Part shown: positions 49,220 to 59,900 of the stretch, piece after piece | Numbering within the stretch: position 1 is the first letter of the stretch | Layout of the letters: each line of letters begins with the position of its first letter | NCBI GenBank assembly: GCA_018136815.1 | Contig: CM030941.1 | Coordinates: forward strand, 2,208,039-2,272,038 | Direction: 5' to 3' | Source: Isochrysis galbana | Lineage: Eukaryota > Haptophyta > Isochrysidales > Isochrysidaceae | Length of the DNA stretch: 64,000 nt | The notes under the pieces: model-generated | Seen by the model: the letters and a program-made list of their open reading frames with translations, nothing else | Told to the model about the DNA's origin: nothing | Database searches by the model: none | Position numbers and translations under genes: made by a program

Positions 49220-49972
49220 GGATTAACTTCTTAATAGTCTCACCGCACACGCGGCCGTGGACCCTCTACTTTCTACTCACGCAGCAAACCTTTCTACACC
49301 CCCTCTCTCCCGGCCCTTTCCCCCCCGCCATCAGGCGACTCCCCCCGTGCACTACTAGGGGGATAGGGGAAAAGGGCTTAGATATGGTCGGTGGCCCGCG
49401 CCCCCCCCCGGTGATCCGTTCCCCCCTTCCTCCTATGCCTACCGGGCTGGCGGCGTCCTCAGTCCCGACTTCTCCTGTAAACAGGTGCGGGACTTACATA
49501 TTTTCCGGTGAGCGGAGCCCTCGCTCCGCCCACCCCCTTCTCCGCGCTCTCTCTCCCCTCTCCTGCAGGCACGCGCGATGGCGCGCCTGCGACAGGCCTG
49601 CAGCTGCCTCTGGCGACCCCTGGAGGCTCCTGGAGGCCAGCTCAGGGGGCAGAGGAGGCTGGGGCTGGGCCCTGGTCTCCCCTGCCTCTCCCTCGCTGGC
49701 GCTCCTGGGCCTCAGGGGCCCCCACTCTGCACCTGTCTGCCTGTCGAACAGGGGGGGAGGGGGGGTTGGAGCGATGGGCTGGCCACGAGGGGCCAGGACG
49801 CGCGAATCAGGCGAACCTGTCAGGGAGAGAGTGGGTCAGCATGGCAGTGGCCTCCTGGCAAGCCATCAGGCATGCCAGGAGAGTGGGTGGTTCCTCCCCC
49901 ATGGCAGGGGAGGAGTGGAGAGAGGGGGGGGCTCGTGCCCCCCCATGGGCGAACCAAGTATAAACTTAGTTG
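49220..49972 (-). mobile_element. Retroposon R1, full copy D, inserted in repeat R4
   Basis: 753 bp in reverse orientation, collinear with the others. AAAATTCGCCCAACCA is repeated at 49204-49219 and 49973-49988. The flanking sequence continues as R4 on both sides (CTAGTCCTGCCAAATTGCGG), so the insertion point is certain and R4 is older than this copy. Confidence 0.84.
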
Positions 49973-50150
49973 AAAATTCGCCCAACCAACTAGTCCTGCC
50001 AAATTGCGGTCTGAAAGCGCGCGCCGTAGATATTAAACATCGATAACAGGGTATGTGAAGTATTGGTGTATAAATAACTATGGACATTTGATGGCTCCAT
50101 TCGATTGATGTCCCATAATTGACGGAACGACACCTCATGACCATGACCCT
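49973..50150 (+). repeat. Dispersed repeat R4
   Basis: Contains GTCTGAAAGCGCGCG, CCGTAGATATTAAA, ATGGACATTTGATGGCTCCA and TAATTGACGGAACGA, closely matching 36520-36660; related pieces are at 33725-33800 and 49080-49219. The family is not recognised. Confidence 0.6.
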
Positions 50151-50667
50151 ATCAGTTTGCTGATAGTTGAGGAGGAGGCGGAGGGGAAAATACCGGAGGG
50201 AAGGGAGACCAAATGAAAGCAAGCCGCCTCGCACCTACTCCTAAGCAAGGCGCGGGAGGGGAAGAAACCGGAGGGAACGGAGACCAAAAGAAGGCAAGCC
50301 GCAAGCCGCCTGAGCCTGGGGACGACCGACAGGCCCCCCTCTTGCTGAACTAAGTATATAAACTTAGTTATTAGTTGGGGAGAAGGACGTGTTAAGGGAA
50401 CGAGCTGTAGAAGTACACACATGACACGGAGACACGGACGCACACCACCACCGAGCAAACACATAAAAGGTAGGATGCCAACACGTGATCCACATGCACT
50501 CTCACCAGATGAGAAACTAGAGGACACCACAGCGTCGCAACGGCCTAGGCGCAAAGCCGCCGACGGCTGCGGCGAAGACTATCCAGGCGACAATGTGATC
50601 CAATTCACGAGCGCCCGTACGCATGTCGTCATTGTACCGAGCATGCATGGGCTAGCACGACGGACAG
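50151..50667. other. 3' flank of the syntaxin gene
   Basis: Contains an R1-like palindrome variant (AACTAAGTATATAAACTTAG, about 50348) and GGAGGGAA-type direct repeats (50195-50290). No gene is supported. Confidence 0.4.
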
Positions 50668-51722
50668 CTACATTTTTACACCCGGCAAAGCGTGTAGCAC
50701 TGTCAGGAGCATGATCAGCATGACAACGATGATGATTGCCAGGCAGCAGATGCGTGAGCGACGCCGCTGCTGCGTCCGGTCGGCGTGTGTGAGTTCACGC
50801 ACACCTCGCGTCGTGGACGCGGCGGCGGCCTCAATATTTGTCTGGATGTTGTCTATCTGCGTGCCTTGCTCGTTGACGAGGAGGGCAAGGTCTTGGAAGA
50901 TCTCAGCGACTTCGTTCACCTGCGGCACCAGGGTATGGGTGGCGATGATTGCAACCGCGCTCACCGGTTCGAGCGCAACCCCGAGGCGACACGGCTGGCG
51001 ACCTAGCCGGGGTGTGCGCCTCGGGCCGGCATAGCACCGTCCGGTTGATGCTGAGTATGCCTTGCTCGCGCTCGGCCAAGACGCTGTCATTGACGGTGAC
51101 CGCGCGAACATCCGTCACGCGCCCAGGCGCAGATTCGCTACTGGAGAGATCACATTCCGCACACTGGATGTCGACGACGGTGTGAGCATGGCCGGAGGCG
51201 CTACAGCTCATGGGCTGAGAGGGAGAAGTGGCCACTTCAGCTTCCTGAGAGGGGAGGCGTGGCCGTTCACTCAAGCACGCCATCTGCGAAGAGACTACCT
51301 CGCGCCTGAGTGAGCAAGGAAATTCGCGCTTTGGCACCGTTCGCTTATATTTATGCAGCACAGGGACGGCACCCCTGTCCGGGGCGCGGGTTTACCTGCT
51401 GGAATCTGCGTAGAGCTGCTTTGAACTCCTCAGAGACTGCTATGAGCTCCGCGTGCTCTGCTGATCCGTCTTCAACGGCTCTGAAGGCCTTGTGTATGAT
51501 CTGACTGGTCTCCTGGGCCCGCTGTCTCGTCTCTGTGCTGATGGCGAGCAGCTGTGCCCCGATGTCCCTCTGTGCCCGCTTGCGGCCGATTCGGACAACC
51601 TCATCGGCCGCACGACGGAGCTCCTTCAGCGCCTTGCGGACGGCCTTGAGCGTGGCGGGCACATTGGCGTCGGGCACGAGCGGCTCGGCCGCGCGCGCCC
51701 ATGATGGCAGCTGCCCGTCCAT
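50668..51722 (-). CDS. Qa-SNARE (syntaxin, endosomal type)
   Basis: Three exons on the minus strand, 51722-51396, 51283-51038 and 50919-50668, joined in phase 0 (donors GTAAAC and GTGCTA; acceptors CGCAG), about 274 aa. Exon 1 encodes helices with ATLKAVRKALKELRRAADEV and SEEFKAALRRFQQ, as in the Ha-Hc bundle of syntaxin 7/Pep12 proteins. Exon 2 ends with NDSVLAEREQGILSINRT, the start of the SNARE helix. Exon 3 continues VNEVAEIFQDLALLVNEQGT (the Q of VNEQG is the ionic-layer glutamine), QIDNIQTNIEAA and the basic RRRSRICC before a C-terminal membrane anchor (LAIIIVVMLIMLLTVLHAL). It would drive membrane fusion at an endosome or vacuole, inferred from the Pep12-like layout. The ATG at 51722 (MDGQLPSWARAAEP) has no better upstream choice. 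Confidence 0.85.
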
Positions 51723-51859
51723 CCGGTGATACGGCCGACGAAAGGAGGGAGGGAGTGGGGAGTGGGGAGAGGGGGGAAGGGAGAGGTGGGAGGGGGGATG
51801 GCGGCGCCGCGGGGAGGCCGGGCGCGCTGCCGGGAGGGGAGGGAGGGGGAGAGGGCTGA
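51723..51859. promoter_or_regulatory. GA-rich 5' region of the syntaxin gene
   Basis: GGAGGGAGTGGGGAG-type purine repeats between the syntaxin start and the copia-2 LTR; probable leader and promoter. Confidence 0.35.
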
Positions 51860-53304
51860 TGTTTGGCCCAGCCTATTGGGCCCAGTGACTGTGAGAAGAG
51901 CGGTGTAGATCAGAGTAACCATTGGAGGCTACAAGTACGCGCTTTAAAAAATACGCGCAGCCAACTCTGGAGGTCGGATATAAGCCTTACGCGCGGGGGG
52001 GGGGGCGTTTCGAGGGTGTGTGGGGAATGTACGCGGGGGGGCGGGGGGCGTTTCGAGGGATAGTGAGGGTTATTTTACGCGGGGCGGGGTGCGGGGCGAA
52101 AGCCTCTCGAGGAAAATTTGAGTTTTTTAACTGCCGAGTTTAGACTCGGTACTATGCAGTTTGCAGTTAACGTGATTTGGACGCCATTTTGCGAGGTCAG
52201 ATTTAGCCGTACGCGCGCCCCCCCGCCGTTTCAAGGTAGGGTAGGAGTTATTTCTACGCGCCCCTGCGCCATTTCAAAATCGCTTACGCGCAGCCACAGC
52301 CGGAAATTATTTAAAGCGCGTACTTGTAGCTAGCGAAACGAGTCGGTGACGATACCACGTTGCCACACCGTACTCCGGAGCCGGAGGAGTAGAACCACTC
52401 CTACAAAACAACTCAGGCTAGACACTCCCCCACAGCGATATTCGATATCGCTGCACAAACTCAAACTTTTTCATTGAGAAGGGAAGAATGGTGACGGAGG
52501 AAGGTGTTCTTGTCAAGGCATTTAGTAAAAATGTCGGCGGTCATCATCGAGGTAGATATCCAGTGTGGGACAGAGATGTGATGGAGAAATTGTTCTCGAG
52601 CATATAGATATCATATAGCAGCCAGCGAACATAGTGGCGAGTACGAGCCGTTACTCCGGGGTTCTTGATCGAGTCACGAGTCGCTGAGTTGTCAGTGAAG
52701 ATGCGGATTGGAAGTTGCTGGGGGTTGTCAAGAAATTCAAACAGATGGAGAGTAAATTGAAGGTTCCGAGCGGCTAGCGCATATACAGCGGTTTCAGCTT
52801 CAGCAGATGATTGGTGATTGGGCGACTAGCTTGAGTTTCTTGGATTGGTATGAAATCGATGCTCCCCCATACTTGATGGTCTAGCCGGCAAAAGGTTTGG
52901 CTAAAGAGCCCCAAGATGAGTCAGCATATACTTCTAGAGTCCCTTTTGATCCTTCGTAGGTGAGTCCAAGGTTTTTGGTATGATGAAGATAGCTGACAAC
53001 ACTGAGGGCGGCGTCATAATTTTGGGGAGACGGGTCCTGCATAAACTGGCAAAGGAAAGAGACATGAAACGAGATGTCTGGGCGAGTGATGGTTACCCAT
53101 AACAGCGAACCCATGAGTTGCAGGTAGGACTTAGATCGCATACGAGACCTGTCGACGTCTGAGTTAGCTCCCGATAGCTTGTGAAATTCTTCAATTCGCG
53201 ACTGACATATGGGAGTGGCGAATGATTTGCTTGTGCGTTCGCTTAGAAATTGGTAGCTACCTCTTCAATGTATTTGGTTTGGCATAGAGTTATTTCACGG
53301 ACCG
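51860..53304 (-). mobile_element. copia-2, second copy, partial
   Basis: Minus-strand fossil. The LTR (51860-52424) is the same as 13963-14139 except that a 395-bp TIR element sits inside it. The copia RNase H region follows (about 52440-53300), very similar to 14160-15000. It is broken and partial. The right edge stops abruptly at 53304, where a TIR-bounded segment begins. Confidence 0.8.
51932..52326. mobile_element. TIR element with TA target duplication, inserted in the copia-2 LTR
   Basis: 395 bp beginning CAAGTACGCGCTTTAAA and ending TTTAAAGCGCGTACTTG (perfect 17-bp inverted repeats). Comparing with the empty LTR at 14030 (GGCTAGCTAGCG) shows TA duplicated on both sides, as in Tc1/mariner-type transposition. 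The interior has subterminal TACGCGC plus G-run and GCGTTTCGAGGG repeats and no coding capacity, so it is non-autonomous. Confidence 0.85.
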
Positions 53305-53725
53305 AGAAAACTATTGTTATAGTTTTAGCGATGGGGAGACCCTCCGAGCCGCTTTCGCCGGGGCTTTCCGCTCACGGTCAAAAATGTCGACCCCCCCCCA
53401 TATTAGTACTTAAAAAGCCGTGTTTGACCGCCCTAAAGGTGGGGCGCAAGCGGCGCAGCAGCCGCTTCATCCACCTGCCTCACTGCCTCCTTCTGCTTCT
53501 TCTTCTCATTCTTCGTCCCCTCGCTTCGGCGCACCTTGTCGACGAGGGCGAGGAAGGGGGGGTCTGTGGAAGGGCACTGGGCTGACATGTTGCGACCCAA
53601 GACATGGTCGACAACACGCGTGGCCCCGCCGCGGCGGCTCACGCCGCACCCAAGGCACTGCCACTGCGGGTTGCTCATGTCATCCTCATCAATGAGGACG
53701 ACGCAATCCCACGCAGGGTGTGTGC

Positions 53726-55571
53726 GTGTCGCATCCGCGATCGACCTTTTTGTTTTAGAAGTTGTTTGCGTTTCTTTGTTCCCTCCTTGCAGGCTAGCCA
53801 CGAGTCACCGTCGTAGTGTCCTACATTCGTCCATTCGCCCTTGTTGCCCTCGCCTCCTTTATCGCCTCCTTTGTCGCCTGCTTGCCCCCCACCTGGCTTA
53901 CCTCCTTGCGTGCTCCTCGCGTTTTAGGCTAAGTCGCGCGGTCAGGTATCGCCGGTGCAAGGAACCGCCCCATGTGTGACCCTGATTCCCCCTCAGGTGT
54001 TGGCCGTTGGATTATATCGTGGCGCTATTTTACTTCGGTCTTCATCAAATCACTTAAGGGTTTTCGAAAGATTCCCTCCTTATTCCTGTGCGTAACTGTC
54101 GCCCCGTCGGATCGTCCGTCGCCCCGTCGCTCTCTTGTCGGCATTGTGCAAGGAGGTCCAGCTTCCCGCTTGATGCGTTGGAACCTCAAACTCTCCGAAT
54201 ATCGCTTCACCGTCGAGCACAAACCCGGGGCTAATCACAAAGACGCTGATGGCGTCTCGCGGCTGGTCGCGGCAGACGAGAGGACCCCAGTGGTGTCCGA
54301 TTCTCAGCAGGGGGGGAAGCAGCCGATAGCTGCTGCGACCACCGTGGCCGCTATTCCTCCGAGTCAGCGTACCACCACCGCCCATAGCCTCCAGTCCCAG
54401 GAGCGTTCCGAAAGGCTGGCCGCCGCCCGGTCCTCTAGCCCGCTGCCACAGCCGCAGCGTGCGTCGTTTCTGCTCGGACAGTGGTGGTATACGTTTACGC
54501 CGTCGCGCGGTTCCCCGTGGTTTGGCTCCCACGCATTTCCGCACCCTGCGCTTGCCTCGCCGGCCTTCGTTCGCTGTCGCACGGAGGCCTTCGCTCGCTT
54601 GTCGCCATCGGATCGCGCCCTCGTCTCTCTCCTCGATACACCCTCTGCGTTCTTCTGACAATCGCGACTGTCACGCTCTCTTCGATATTGCTTAACGCCG
54701 TCGTTTATGTTTGATCGGGGTACGGGAACGTACGGGAATTCCTTTCCGGTCCCTCCCCCTGCGGTCGCCGAATTTCCCCCCCGCGGCCGCCGAATAGTTT
54801 CCCCCGCGTGGAGCTCTCTTGTTTTCTGTCCGCACGAAAATCGCCTTGCAGGACCACGGACTTAACCCCCCCCGGAGCAAGTGTTACAGGGCCAGCCGTG
54901 TAATAGTTGGGCGTTAGCCACACCGCCTAAACCCTCAGGTAAAACTCTCGTAGAAGAGAGAAGAGAGGGGACTATTATGCTGAATCCTGCGGTCTTGCGG
55001 ACTGCCGTGCCGACCGCCGATTCTTCACCTAACCGTCCGGACGGGTGTGGCTGCCCTTTCGTTTAGCTGTTTCGTCTTTGCTCCTCCCTTGCGTCGTTTT
55101 GTTTCGCTCATTCATTGCTCTCTCGCATGGAAGCTCGATTCTAGCAAGGGGGTGTCGCATCCGCGATCGACCTTTTTGTTTTAGAAGTTGTTTGCGTTTC
55201 TTTGTTCCCTCCTTGCAGGCTAGCCACGAGTCACCGTCGTAGTGTCCTACATTCGTCCATTCGCCCTTGTTGCCCTCGCCTCCTTTATCGCCTCCTTTGT
55301 CGCCTGCTTGCCCCCCACCTGGCTTACCTCCTTGCGTGCTCCTCGCGTTTTAGGCTAAGTCGCGCGGTCAGGTATCGCCGGTGCAAGGAACCGCCCCATG
55401 TGTGACCCTGATTCCCCCTCAGGTGTTGGCCGTTGGATTATATCGTGGCGCTATTTTACTTCGGTCTTCATCAAATCACTTAAGGGTTTTCGAAAGATTC
55501 CCTCCTTATTCCTGTGCGTAACTGTCGCCCCGTCGGATCGTCCGTCGCCCCGTCGCTCTCTTGTCGGCATT
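53726..55571 (+). mobile_element. Ty3/gypsy relic with paired 420-bp repeats
   Basis: Direct repeats 53726-54145 and 55152-55571 match by eye (offset 1426) and are likely LTR parts. Between them, 54146-54300 encodes SRLMRWNLKLSEYRFTVEHK followed by PGANHKDADGVSRL, the C-terminal end of a Ty3/gypsy RNase H. A purine tract then TGTTACAGGG near 54891 may mark the true 3' LTR start. It is broken and partial. A leader and gag-like start (MSAPSSRSPSPRPVLPPFS, 55827) follow the second repeat. A piece of the same LTR occurs at 18060-18142. Confidence 0.65.
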
Positions 55572-56458
55572 CTCTTCCTTGTTCGATCTGCCAGCGGGTT
55601 CCTGTGCGTTCCGTGATAGGGATACGTTAGTGTGGAGAGTGTTGATGTGAGTGTAGTGTCATCTCGTCGGTCCATCGGCCTCTAGCCGTCTGTCGGCTGT
55701 CGTTCTTCGTTCGTCGCTCTCGTCCTCGTTCTCGTCCCCGTTCTCGTCCCTCGTTCTCAACACTACCTCAATACCAAACCTCTCCAATCCCTCAGCCCCA
55801 GCCTATCCATCCCGATCCGCCCAGCCATGTCCGCTCCGTCGTCGCGCTCGCCCTCGCCCAGGCCCGTCCTCCCGCCTTTCTCTGCTGAGGAGGTGGTCCA
55901 GCCCGTCATTGGCCACTCCCCAACTTCCGCCGCGCCTCTCGCCGCTTCCCTTCCGTTCCCTCCGTTCCCATCCGAGGCAGTGGTAACCTCGGATCCGTCA
56001 GTGCGCTTGGCAGCGGCGGAGCGCCTCCGCCCTTGCAACTTGCAACAAGGGCTGGCTCAGGCCGGTGGGGCGGGTGGGGAGGAAGCCAAAGAGGCTGTTC
56101 CCTGCCCCACTTGGCTCGCTCCCTCGCGCCACCACCTCTTCCTCCTCCTCCTCCTCTGCAGCTCGGCGGCCGCGCTGCGCTCCATCGAGAAGCGCCGCCC
56201 ACTGCATCGGCGCCGCTGCGCATGCCGCAGCCGCCTCCTCGCCGTCCGTTCCGCGGGCGCTCACGATCTCCAGCGCCGCCTGCTGCGCCATGGATCGAGA
56301 GGCTCGGTTGGGATTGGGGTTGGGCTGCATGGCTCTGGCAGAGGGGTGGGAGAGGGGCGGCGGCGCGCGCTCGTAGTTGGCAAGTGGCAACGGGGGCGAG
56401 TCGCGAGTCGCGAGAGAGATATGGAGAAAAGAAAAAAAAGAGAAAAGGAAAAAAAAAC
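55572..56458 (+). mobile_element. Gypsy-type leader and gag-like start
   Basis: A TCGTTCTCGTCC-rich leader is followed by the 55827 frame, similar in layout to the gag beginning at 41.9 kb. No enzymatic domain. Fossil and broken. Confidence 0.4.
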
Positions 56459-56552
56459 CTACTGTATTTGGGGACTGTATTTCACTGTATTTGTACGAAG
56501 GCCAAATACAGACTGTATTTACTGTATTTGCACTCTTCCCCACTGTATTTCC
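56459..56552 (+). repeat. Cluster of ACTGTATTT motifs
   Basis: Six direct copies of ACTGTATTT begin at 56461, 56474, 56484, 56512, 56521 and 56542, with one inverted AAATACAG at 56503, in under 100 bp. The cluster follows an A-rich tract and lies about 400 bp upstream of HYDIN. Confidence 0.7.
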
Positions 56553-56634
56553 CATCTAGGGGCGCGGTGGCGAGGGTCGCCTGGGGCTCGGGAGCGGTCG
56601 CGGCACGCTCCATAGTTCAAACTATAACAATAGT

Positions 56635-56800
56635 TTCAGGGCCCAGTGAGAGATAGCAACGTTGTGTAGACGAGAGGTAACATCGTAACATCTATCGGCT
56701 AGCGCACTCTAGCGACGGGACGACGGGATAAACGACGACGTTGCCACACCGGCAGTAGAACTGACACGTCTACAATAGAACTCAATTCAGACACCCGGGC
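56635..56800 (-). mobile_element. Diverged solo LTR related to copia-2
   Basis: Shares the order GGGCCCAGTGAG, ACGTTGCCACACCG, GTAGAACT, CTACAA and CAGACAC with the copia-2 LTR (13975-14139), with many differences. It is old and incomplete, and lies about 150 bp before the HYDIN start. Confidence 0.5.
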
Positions 56801-56810
56801 TCCGCCGTTG

Positions 56811-56944
56811 CGGTAGCTCTCCCTCTCGCTAGAGAGAGCGAGAGCGAGAGAGCGAGTGAGAGGAGGGAAAGGGGGGGGGGGGGGGAAGAGCGAGAGAGGG
56901 AGGGCCCCCCCGCGCGCTCTCTCAGCAAGAGGGGTCTCTTCGCA
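56811..56944. promoter_or_regulatory. HYDIN 5' region with GA repeat and G tract
   Basis: CTCTCGCTAGAGAGAGCGAG-type inverted purine/pyrimidine repeats and a G run (about 56871-56885) directly precede the start codon. Confidence 0.4.
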
Positions 56945-59900
56945 ATGGGGCTTCACAACGGGGCCTCGAGCGGCAAGGGTCTGGACGCGAGCGTGCGCAG
57001 CCTGCCTGCACACCTGCGCTACGCCAAGCCGCCCCACGCCGCCGCGCCTGAGTTCCCACCGCAACCACCGAGCCAGCTCGCTGCAGAGCTCAAGGGCATA
57101 GCCCGGAGGCATGCGGCGCTCGCGAGGCCGCGAGTGGTCGCCCTCTTCAATATGGCGGACTTCACGCACCACACGGAGTCGGTTGTGCCGCTCGAAGAGC
57201 CCATCTTCCAGCCATCGCCGCCCGAGGTAGTCTTCGAAGAGTTCGAACCGCTCCGCGCCTACAGCACCACGCTCATGTTCCGAAACAACGACAACGTTGC
57301 TCGGCGTCTGAAGGTGCTGGCCCCAGACTCGGCCGCCTTCAGCATCGAGCAGCCCAAGCAGCTCAAGGCGTCAGGGGGGAAGGTCGCGCCAGGGATGGAG
57401 GTGCAGTTCCGTGTGCACTTCTCGCCCCGCGCCGCACAGGATTACTCCTGCGAGCTGGAATGCGTGACGGAGCGTGAGAAGTTTCTCGTGTCGCTACGTG
57501 CGCGCGGGCCGCGGCCGTGCTTCGAGTTCCCGGACGCGGTGGACTTTGGGAGGCAACCCGTGCGTGTGATGGCACAACAGGCGTTCCTGCTGCGCAACAC
57601 TGGCGCCACGGAGGGCCGCTTCTTGCTCTCGGTGCCGGATCCCTTTGCCGTCACGCCCTCTGAGGGCGTGCTTGCCGCCGGCCAGGCGGTGCAGCTGCTG
57701 TTCACGTTCCTACCGGAAGAGAACGGCGCGTTCGAGGAGGAGATGCTCATCTCGTACGACTCGGGCGAACAGTGCGTCACACAACTGACCGGCTCCTCGT
57801 CTGACGTTGAGGTGAGCCTCGAGCGCTCTCTCGTCCTGCTGGAGCCGTGCTACATAACGCTCACCTCGCAAAGGACGGTCAAGCTGTACAACCGCTCCGA
57901 CGTGAGGGTGCAATTCGAGTGGAAGCAGATGGCCTCTGCCGCTGATGAGGCGCGCGAGCGAATGAGGCTCATACTCAGCGGTAGCTCCACCGACACGTCA
58001 GCGACGGGCCAGTCGCTCACCCGGCAGAAGCGTCGAGCCATCGAGCTCAACCCAATGATGTTCGAGAACGACGCCTTTGTAATCGAGCCCGCGCGCGGCG
58101 AGATATACCCGGGCGGGTACTGCGAGCTGACAGTCATCTTCAAGCCGCAGACCGTGGCCAGCTTCGCCGCCACCGCCTACTGCTCCGTTTCTGGCCGACA
58201 GGCAAGACTCCCACTGATGATGAAGGGGCAGGCGCTTGGGCCCAAGGCGACATGGCTCTACGACGTGCTCGACATAGGAGATGTGTACGTCAACTCGCAG
58301 CACCGATACGAGGTCGTGCTCGAAAACCACGGCGAGGTCGAGGCCACCTTCTCGCTTGCGCCAAACGACTCGCCCATGGGCTCCTGCTTCAGCTTCTCGC
58401 CCGATGCCGGCGTGCTGCAGCCGCGCGAGCATGTCACCTGCGAGGTAGGCTTCAAGAGCGCGGCTCTCGGGGAGGTGCATGAAACCTTCCTATGCATGCT
58501 GCAGGGGCAGCCGGCTCCTCTGCCGCTGACCTTCAAAGGGCGCGTCGTCGGGCCCTCGTTCCACTTCTCGGTGGGCGAGATTGACTTTGGCATCGTCTCG
58601 ATGGGCTTCAAGGCCTCATCCAACCTCTCGCTGCACAACACATCTGATATCCCCATGCGATTCGTGCTGCGCATCCCGCAGGATACCACGGACGAGCCCG
58701 AGTTCAGGGTTGAGCCGGCCCGAGGTGCCATCCTCCCATACCGCAAGGTGAACTTGACCGTGGACTTCTGCTCGGTGAACGTGTGGCGGTACAACCTCGC
58801 TTTACTGGTGGACGTGGAGGGCGTCGGCGATGAGCTACTCGCCCTGCCCATCCTTGCCGATAATGTGCTGCCTAGCATTGCGGCTGAGGAGCCCGTCGTC
58901 GACTTTGGCGACTGCTTCCGTAGGCATGGTCACACGCGCACAATCCGTATACTCAACAAGTCTCCGATCAAAGCGCAGTTTGAGCTCGTGCCCCAGGATG
59001 AGGCGTCCGCTACCATCGGCCACTACAGCATCGAGCCAAATGAAGGCGTGATTGACGAGGAGGGGTATGCGGATGTCGAGCTCACCTTCACAACGATGCG
59101 CCTCGGGCCCATGTCCATCCCGATGTACGTGCGAATCAAGGGCTCGACGACCAGCGCCTTCCGCATCGACCTCATCGGCAACTCCGTCGGCCCCACCGTC
59201 GAACTCGCCGCCACTAGCGTCGACTGGGGGAAGACAGCTGTCCTACAGCAAGTGCACACAACCCTCGCAATCACAAACAGCTCGCTTATCCCTGCAGTTT
59301 ACAACGCTTTGCTGCGGAAGGGAGCAGCGTCGCTCTTCTCGGTCGCTGCTCCGAGCGGCAGCCTTGCCCCCGGCGAAACGCGTGAACTCGACCTTTCCGT
59401 ATGCATGTACGACACGGTACGTGCGACGGACGACCTCATCCTGCAAATCACGGATGCGCCGGAGCGTGTGGTCGAGCTATCCGCGACCGGAGTTGGCTCG
59501 ACTATCGTGTGTGACATGGCCCTCGAGGAACTCGACTTTGGCGAGACCTTCTCGCATCGCGTGTGCTCGAGAGACTTCACGCTAGAGAACCGCGGCCGGA
59601 AGGCGCAAACAATCATATGGATGAACACTTCAGTGGCGCCGCCCAAGAAGGGCGAGCCACAGCCGGCACCTCCGACCTTCATGATCGCCCCCCCCAAGGT
59701 GATCATGGAGCCGAACTCCGAGTTTAAATTCACGGCGCGTGGCATGACGCAGACGCCGGGCAAGGTTGAGGAGGTAATGCATTGCGCAGTCGTCGGGAGC
59801 AATGGCAAACCCGGCAAGCCGATCATCGAAGCCAGGCTTTGCGCAACCTTCATCCAGCCTCTCCTCAGGCTATCGACCTCCGAGCTGGTGTACACCTACG

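Larger units (their letters stand above)
53306..56632. mobile_element. 3.3-kb segment bounded by inverted repeats, hAT-like BED finger inside
   Basis: AAACTATTGTTATAGTTT at 53306-53323 is the reverse complement of 56615-56632, and looser inverted similarity continues about 25 bp inward (ATGG then CCGC blocks). Near the left end the minus strand (about 53690-53470) encodes PQWQCLGCGVSRRGGATRVV then H and AQCP, the C-x2-C...H...C layout of BED zinc fingers found at the start of hAT transposases. The rest is dominated by a gypsy relic (53726-55571). I could not find a target-site duplication, so the borders are provisional. Confidence 0.45.

Noticed and set aside
51932-52326. Solo LTR or copia part
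   Set aside because: Perfect 17-bp inverted ends, TA duplication and the matching empty LTR at 13963 show it is a separate DNA-transposon-type insertion.
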